Source of the DNA: Reclinomonas americana ATCC 50394
Taxonomy: Eukaryota; Jakobida; Jakobea; Jakobida
Direction: 5' to 3'
Assembly: GCA_048213135.1 (NCBI GenBank)
Contig: PS015871.1
Location: 1 to 21,596 of the forward strand
Length of the DNA stretch: 21,596 bases
The notes under the pieces were generated by a model. It made no database searches. It saw nothing but the letters and a program-made list of their open reading frames with translations, and was not told the origin of the DNA. Positions 10,001 to 19,000 of this stretch are shown piece after piece. Position 1 is the first letter of the stretch. Each line of letters opens with the position of its first letter. The translations under genes were made by a program, and so were the position numbers.

Positions 10001-13000
10001 GGCGCTCAACGATGCACGTGATGATCCCGCTCTCCGTGTTGGAATCATCGATGAGCACATTCTTGGCGTGCCACTGCGCAATCTCTTGCGGCTGCGTTCG
10101 AATGATTGTCAAAGTGAGAGGAATGCAACACTCCACAGCGAACAAAGTCGCGACACGGACGCAACGTCTCCAATGGCGGCGATCAGATTGAACGATCCCG
10201 GCTGCAGCTCAAACATGGTCTCCCATCGCCCGATGATACGTTTGCGGAACTCAATAGGCATCGGGGCGCCATACACCACCACGCCAGCCGCCATCATTGT
10301 CTTCGCAGTGACCACCAGCATGTCCTTGCGCAGTTGCACCACTTGTGCCTCCCAGCGTACTTGTTCGCGAGTCAGCGATTCTACCAGGGCCTTGGCTTGC
10401 ACGAGTCGACGAACTGCCACTTCCAGCTGCAGACACACATATAGCATGAGAATGACAGTACAAGTGCAAGCATTCCGTGCGACAAAGGACCAACCTGCAG
10501 CTTCATCTCCTCCTGCCTACTCTCCAGCTCGTCGGCCTTAGCCTTCAGCAAGTTGTACTCTCCGGTCACACGCATGCGTGCTGCGTCCTTGGTTGCCAGT
10601 TCCTCACGCAGCTCAATCAGACGCGCATCAATCTCCTTCAGCAGCGCCTCCTTCGGTTTGAGACTGTCGGTGATGGTGCGGTACTTTTCCGAACTGCTCA
10701 GCCACGAATACAAACGGAAGGCGGCCACACTTGACGACGCCAAGCGCTCTGCACTCATGTCCGGGAGCGAGAGGTAGTGGCGAAGCTGGCGCAGTTGCAG
10801 GTCGGTGAGGTGGCGCGGCTCCATGCTGCGCAGGCGTGTCATAAAGTTGTCGGAGAGCAGTCGGCGACCGGCGGCCCAATAATCCAACACATGACTGCCG
10901 GCACTGGGACCTGCAACGCGGTCTGGCGACACCTCAAACAGCACACAAATGCACTCCATGGTGATCTTGAGGGCCGCCGAGGGAGCCTGAATGATGCGCA
11001 GTTCGGCGATTTCGCGTTTGCTCAGTTGTGAGATGGCCTCCTGTGCGTTGGCCTGCAGACACACACACACAGCGAAGACAAGTTAGTGAGTGAGTGATTG
11101 AACGACTGGAAGAGTGCGAGTGGACCGACCAGCGCAGGATAGGCACGAGACAGTTCGAGTGCACACTCGTCACGCAAGCGTTGCGCACGAATGTTTTCCT
11201 CTTTGGCATTCTCTTCCTCCTCCATGCACTGGCGTTGCGCGGCGTGGGCGGCGGCCAGGCGCTGCGGCAGCTCCTCCATGATACCCGCACTCTGCAGAGA
11301 CACTCAAGTTGTAAACATCATGCGTGGCAAAAGCGTGTGACAAGCGCGCGCGCGACGCACCTGCTCGCGTGCCTGCCCGATCTCGATCTGCAGTCATAGG
11401 TTTAGCACACTGTTGCATCGCGAACGAAGGGAGCATGGAAGACTGCCACACCTGCAGTTGAACTTGTCGGTGCTGCAGGGCATCGACCTGGTCAGTGGCC
11501 TTGAAGAGACACGCGAGTCCTTGCTGCACTGCCATGAGACGCCGCGACACGGACCCGAGGTGTTGCACGAGGAGCGGTTGACTGACGCCGAGGTAGCGAC
11601 CAAAGGTGACGCTGTTCACCACGGACGGCCACGTATCCTTGAACTCCAGCGACATGCGTTCGGCCTCCTGATGCACCTGCACGGCGATGCGCACAATGTC
11701 CTTCATGTCGTCTTCGGAGACCTGTTCAGACTCGCGCAGACTGGCAAATGCATCCTCGGCGAACGCGCGCAGTGGAATCGCTTCGAAGCTGCAAATCACA
11801 CAAGAAGCGTAAGGCATTGGATGGTGCAAGGTATGCAGTGCTGCCGCGTACGCACCGGTACACTGTCGCTGCCGTCACGGTGCTCTGATGATGATGCAAG
11901 TGGGTGGCGAACTTGAAGGCAGTCTGGTCGACGCAGAACATCACGTGGAGGTTGCTGCGCACGCGACGGCGGAAGCATGCGGCGAGTGCACGCGGTCGAA
12001 GAGCTTTTTCGTTTGCAATGTCGGTCCCCGTGAGAATCCCGGCCAGCTGCGCAAGTGCCGCGGACCATTCTTCACGCGAAAAGAGACCTGTGTGCGCACG
12101 AAGCGTGGTGCTCCATTAGCGACAAAACGCACACGACAATACACAGGCCAAGAGGTGACGACAAACCTGCCACCTCGCCACCGTCCATCAACTGAGCCAG
12201 ATCCTCCCAGCAACTCTCACTGGAGAGCTGATCGTCGCCGACAAGAAGCGCCACTTGTTGCGGATGCAACATGGCAGCGCGCAGCACCACAGACCGCAGA
12301 TCGGCGCGCCACGCCGCATAGCTCGAGTCGTGGACCAGCGAGCACGATGGTGGCTCGAACAGTTCACAGTCACTCACAAACGCTGCAGTCGACAACAGGA
12401 GTGATTGAGGTTGCTTATTCAAGGTCTGTATGTGAACAAACACAAATGCGCACCTGCCAAGCGACACAGTGAGCGACGACCGGATCCTCGCTGGCCAATG
12501 ACCAGGGCATGCGAGTGTGGTCGACGCAGCACGCGCTGCAGTCGACACAGGTGCATCACTGTTTCCTCTCGAACAACAATGCGCAGTGGCTCTTCGCTTG
12601 CATGCGTCTATGAAGAAGCGCAGAGATGGTTAGGAACGATCGCCACCGCGCATTGTACTCCACGTTGAGGCACGCAACTCGAGTGTAGTGGTCAATATCG
12701 TGACGCACGCGTTGTGTCAGCGCAGTTGAATCTCGGACTTCACGGTACAGCAGAGCGCCGACCTCGGAACCCTCGCGCTCAAAGGCTGCATTGCGGCGTG
12801 TGAGTGCATGGGAGAGAGAGCTCCGTGGAGAGTGCATGTGCCGCCAGCTTACCGAATAGAACCGGGTCCTCACTACGATACACCGACGTGTCGCTGTCGC
12901 ACTTGGTGCGCAGCGCCGTAAGCACGAGGTCATCCACACGACGGCGATCCGACTCGAACACTCGATCGGCGTACACGCGATACATCTCGTTCAGCCACAC

Positions 13001-16000
13001 TCGGAACACATCTTGCGGCTCGCACTGCCGCAAATCCACGGCCACCACACCACGCAACACGTCAGTCAGAGTGCTCATGGTGAACGTGTAGTGTGGTCGC
13101 ACGTCGGTGGGCGGCATACTGCGTCGCAGCTCCTCGTAGACCATAATCGACGTGTTGACAATCTTCTGCATCGCACGGTACACATCGGCGGAGAAGTCAC
13201 GGGCGCACGCTGAGAGCATCTCCAGCAAAATGTGTTGCAGTGTGGTCGTCTGTTCCAGAAGGAAAAATATCTCGGTTAGTATGCTATGCACACCTCCTGA
13301 TCCTTCCAGCCGCCGGTGACGCAACATTCTGCTCTGGTGAATGAATGCACCAGAAGTGGCGTGCGAGCTTGCTTGGCACCGGCACGCGCTCGTCCGCAGC
13401 GCCGACGAAAACCGTGTCCTCCAACTTGAAGAGAGTGCGCGAGCGCGGATGCACGAGCTGCTTGGAGCCAATGGTGCTGCGCAGCAGCTCCAACGGTGCG
13501 TCGCTGGTGGCGGCGTGCACCACCTTGTCCACATCGTCCACGTGCACCACGGCCACCTTGTTGGCAGGTGCACCGAGAGCTCCCGACCTGAGGCGCTGCA
13601 GCTGCGACTCCAGTATGTCAGAGACCTGGAATGCGGTGTGACTGGCGGCGAGAGGAATGCGAGAGAACAGCCGGCGTTTCTGCGAGCTCAGCGCCTCGTG
13701 AATGGTCGATGTCTGTGCACAGTTCATAGGTTAATCGGGGAGTCAAATATAATGCGATTCGTGCCGCACATTGTCGTCTCACCTTGCCGTTGCCGCGCGG
13801 ACCAATGAGCATCATGCTTAGTCCATGGCTCGTGCCCAGCCGCAACAAATGGGCCATGCGCACCGACTCGGTTGTGCTGCGCAGACACTCAACGTGGTGA
13901 GCTCTAACAAGTCACACGACCTAGTCTTGTCAGCACCGATGGTCTCACTCACGGGATAAAGACATCGTCCAGCGGCATACTCGGCGGAGTCAACTGCAAG
14001 GCCACGCTCTCCAGCCACGTGACAAAAGTGCCGGTGATGTCCGAGTACACGTAATCGTGCAGTCGTCCCTCCGCCGGCAACGCATTGACCAGTCGAACAC
14101 GAGGTGGTGTCTGTGGTAACTCGAACACGGGCAACTCGTACTGCTGCTCGCCCATGTTGGGAGCCGATTGTGACTCCTCCGCCTCCAGGCGCATCAGCTC
14201 ACTGCGGGCAGTGTCGTCAGTCAACTGGCCGATCATGAGGCGATCTCGTTCCCGGAACGCACCTGAACACATATCGACCCTGGTCGCTCATCTGTGCACC
14301 GACTGTCCACGTCAGTGCAAACACAAACGCCTGCTGCACACGGACGCGCTCTTCCGTTCGCACACCCTGTTATCATCAGTGTGCGACTCGGCGATGAGTA
14401 CACAATTGTTTCGTGGTCGATGTGGATGCTGCTGACGTACCACGCGCGTCCGAGCAATCTCCAGCATCAGCGCTTCAAGGACCTCCACAAACCAGCGAGT
14501 GACAGCAATCTCCGAGTGTGGCACCGGATTCTTGCCTTCGTTGAGCAGATCCAGAGCGCGCACAAAGAGCCTGCGTGTTTTTCACATGTGAGCACCGACA
14601 AGGAAAAAAAGAAGTTCACGATCATTCCGCACCATTCCATCATGATCGCAATGTCACTCGACCACAGGTGCACCAGCGGCGGGGCTGTGGCCAGCCATGA
14701 ACGAGCAATCGTTCGCCACCCACCGTCCAGAGTGGAAGGCTGTTGTAATCGTCCGCATCAGTCAAAAGACAAAGAGAAAAAAGGGTTGTACGCGTGATTC
14801 GTTGCTTACCATGTGAACCACGCCGGCTTGGCGAATCGTGGCCGGAGACGCAGCAGCGAGGCTGTCGGTCTCGAAGATGAACGAGCACGTCTTTGGCACA
14901 ATCAGTGTCTCGCACGACGGCAGCACCAGTTCGTTGGGGTGTTCCAGCGCGGTGCTGAGGCTGTCGGCCCACGCGCCGATTGGACCGTCCAACACAAACC
15001 AGTGGCGCTTGCGAGGATCATTTTCCTCAATGTGCTTGCGCAGCGCGACAAGAAGGTAGCCATCGACCCATTCGTTGGAGCGTTTGTGCAGTGACTGTTC
15101 ATATTGTGCAGAGGGGCAGTGAGCGAAACGACGCAGTGCTGGCGACATGCAATAATGAAACAGCACGCACTCCAATCAGATCGGTAGCGCGCATGCCACC
15201 CGGCGTGAATCTGGCCAGTGCAATGGGGGCCTGATCGGCCAGACCGTTGAGCGCAGACATTAGCACAGACACAGCCGTGGTCTTGCCCGAAAGCGACGGG
15301 CCAACCAGGATGACACCTGGCAATCAATCGATGGGGGTAGTGAGCACACCAAATCTTCATGAGCAGCGCATGCTGACTGACCGGTGCGAGAGGTGAGGTT
15401 CTGGAAGAGTTCCAGTGTCTTGGCCGCAAAGGTGTTTGCGCGAATGCCGCCAGCTGCCGCTGCATCACTGTCTGACATGACCCAGGCGCCGGCAGCCAGC
15501 TGCTGGTGAGCGCGCTCCAAACACGTCATGGTCAGGTGCCGAGCCGACCCTTCAGAGATGATGGCTTGCTGAATGCGCTCGTCCAGTGCATCGCGAGCCG
15601 ACGGCAGTGGGCACGCTGACGGAAACAGATCACTGCACAGTTGCTGGAACACCACAATGTCGCACGAGTGCAGCCGTGGAAGGAATGCGCGCACAAAAGC
15701 GTCGCACACCACAACCAGTTCGTCGGCAGACGCTCGAGAAGCTCGTTGTTTCACTGCAATGACACAGGCGCAGGGTGTGAGCTGGTTTGAATACACACAC
15801 GCGCGCGCGCAACGCAGAGAGATGGACGCAACACGCAGCCAGCAAGATGGTCTTGAAGGTGGGCGCCGAAAAATCGTAGTGGGCCTTCTGTGACAGAACG
15901 TCACTGGCAAGTCGGAAAGCCGCAGAGAGCTTTCGTGCCAGTGTTGTCGGGTCGCGGAATCCGTGAGCGGCAAGGGTAATCTCGGCCACCAATTGCAGGT

Positions 16001-19000
16001 CCGGCATGGAGACAAAGGTCGGGCGGAACAGCGACCGCAGGTACTCGGGCAAGCCACTGCTGGCGCTACGTGCCGCACTGGCAATAGACACTGTGGCAGT
16101 GATTGCCGTTGCTGGATCGACCCTCAGGTCAGTGCCGTCAATGTTCACAGTTTCCGACTCGCGCAGAGACAGATTCTGCATCACGTTCCACATGTGCTGC
16201 GCCAGCACCGACACCACGTCGACGCGCAAGTTCTGGACCTCGGCCAAGCACATCCACGCTCCGCACGCGACTGCACCTTTGACCAGCTGCAAAGCAGATG
16301 CCACATCCACCGTGTCCACACAGTCGAGGCGGCGGAACTGCCGACCGCACAGCCTCGACAAGTCCTCCAACATGGCCACACGACCAACTCCCGGAACACC
16401 AGTCTGAATACAAAGCAAGTGAGTGTACAAGATACCAGTATCAACGCATACTGGGTACGCACCAAGCACGCTCCAAGACCATACGACACCGCACTTGTGA
16501 CCGCACGGAAAACGTGCTGCGTATCGGGTGTGAGAACTAGACGCGGCAGGCCGCCGAGGTACTCGAATCCGTAGTGCATGGTGCAGTCCATAATTCGCAG
16601 CACAATGTCCACACTGTCGGCATTGGAGGTGTCGAGATGCAGCCGCACTGAGCCCTGGAAGGCGAACTCATCGGCCGATGGCGCCGCCTGCGTGCGCGAT
16701 GCCTCCGCCAGCAGGGAGCCGACCAGGTCCCTTGAATGCAGGTTTTGTGTGACGAGCGCCGACAAGGTGAGTTGCTGGCTCCACGAGCACTCGCCCGAAC
16801 GCAGCAGCTTGAAGAGCTGCTCATTCTCGCTGGCAATTCTGTTCTTCAGCTTTCGCAGCATTGAGGCGCTGTCTGACCCGCTTAGTGCGTCGGCAAACTC
16901 GGCGGATCTGCACGCAGACAATCATGAGACGAGACGACAGCGCGACGCGCATTTTTGCACACGATGTCGTCACTACTCACCGGACCAACTGCAGTACCAC
17001 ATAGACCGCTTGCGCAGGCCACTTGACAGCCTGCATCTCGTGGTGTGAGACAGAGTAAGCGACAAACAGCACACACATATGCTGACGCACCCACTGCGAG
17101 ACACTGCTCTCCTCTCGCGAACGGCTGGCCAGCATGATGAGCCGACGCAGCGACTTCTTCATCGACTCCTCGAGGTGACCGAGCCAGAGTTGCGGCTGCT
17201 GCATCTTGGTGGTCACACTTTCTGTGAGCCCAACCAAATCGCGGAAGCTACCGGAGATGGCCTGATGTTGGCGCGATGATGTGAGCGCAAGAAGCTGAAA
17301 TGTTTGCTGCTACACGTATCACATACCGACACGGTGCCCGAGTCGTCCATTTGCAGGTGGTAGATGCCAGGGAAGATGCTCGGCAAGTACCGCTGAATGT
17401 TCTTCGAGTCGATGGTCACCTCGGTAAACAGTGATACCAGTTGACTGTCGGACATGAAGAAGAAGCGCGGAAACACCATGCGCTTGCGCTCAATCCACGA
17501 ACTCATGCCTGCGTTGGATGGAAATGAAAAATGGACCAGCAACAATCGACATGGTGTCGCTGCTGTCGTACCGTGCTGAACCCGATCGACGATCTTGCTC
17601 AGCCGTCCAAACTTGAGTGAGAGAGAGGCATGCGGAACGGCAGCCAGCGATCTGTTTGCCTGCGTCTCCTCGACGATGATCCGAAGCGCGTCGTCCAGCA
17701 TACCAAACACTTCGGTCTCATGCGGAAGTTCCTGTGGTGCAGTACCGTAATCAGTCAACGCAACAGTTTTTGCGTATGGCAGGCGGTGGGGAGTGGCGGC
17801 ACCTTGCGAATGAGTGGCACAGCAAAGAATGGACCCAACGACACCCACACAGGCTGAATGCGATTCCATGTTTGCAAGACATACTTGGTCTGCGACAAGG
17901 AAAAAAGGCGAGTGAGTGCAAACGTCTGCACCGCCACGGACCTCATGGCCACTTGCCTGGTTCAGCCTGCTCAGCCACTCGGTGGTTGGTCGAATGTGCA
18001 CATGGATCAGTGGGTGACACATCAGTTGTTGGGTGCGTGCAATCTGGTCGTCGAGAATGGTCTGCCACGATGCGCACAAACATGATGAGTTGACAGAGAG
18101 GCTGCGTTTGTCCACGACCTGTGGCGATTTACGTACCGACAGGCTGCTGGTGGAACAAATGACATGCGTGTCGCCGTGTGGCGCGGTCTTGATTTCTGCC
18201 TTGCGCAGCTCGAGACGCATCGACTCTAGCAGTTTTTCTATCTGGAATTCCTGCATGGCGCGCTCACTGACATTGCGCAGCTGCACCTCGTACACCTCCA
18301 ACTGTGGAAACATCGAAAAAATGAGAGCTGTGTCACAGCACGTTGCAGAGTTGTGAGCGATGCAAACGCAACATGTCGAGAAATGACTCCGGCCAGAGTC
18401 TCATTCGGCAGTGCCCTGATGCGCACACCGCAAACTTTCTCCATTTCCTCCCAGTGGCGGTCACGCATGCCGCCGTGGCGCAAGAGGTTGATCACTGCAC
18501 GAGAGATGTCATGAACACGCACACTGTGTGGTAANNNNNNNNNNNNNNNNNNNNNNNNNNNNNNNNNNNNNNNNNNNNNNNNNNNNNNNNNNNNNNNNNN
18601 NNNNNNNNNNNNNNNNNNNNNNNNNNNNNNNNNNNNNNNNNNNNNNNNNNNNNNNNNNNNNNNNNNNNNNNNNNNNNNNNNNNNNNNNNNNNNNNNNNNN
18701 NNNNNNNNNNNNNNNNNNNNNNNNNNNNNNNNNNNNNNNNNNNNNNNNNNNNNNNNNNNNNNNNNNNNNNNNNNNNNNNNNNNNNNNNNNNNNNNNNNNN
18801 NNNNNNNNNNNNNNNNNNNNNNNNNNNNNNNNNNNNNNNNNNNNNNNNNNNNNNNNNNNNNNNNNNNNNNNNNNNNNNNNNNNNNNNNNNNNNNNNNNNN
18901 NNNNNNNNNNNNNNNNNNNNNNNNNNNNNNNNNNNNNNNNNNNNNNNNNNNNNNNNNNNNNNNNNNNNNNNNNNNNNNNNNNNNNNNNNNNNNNNNNNNN

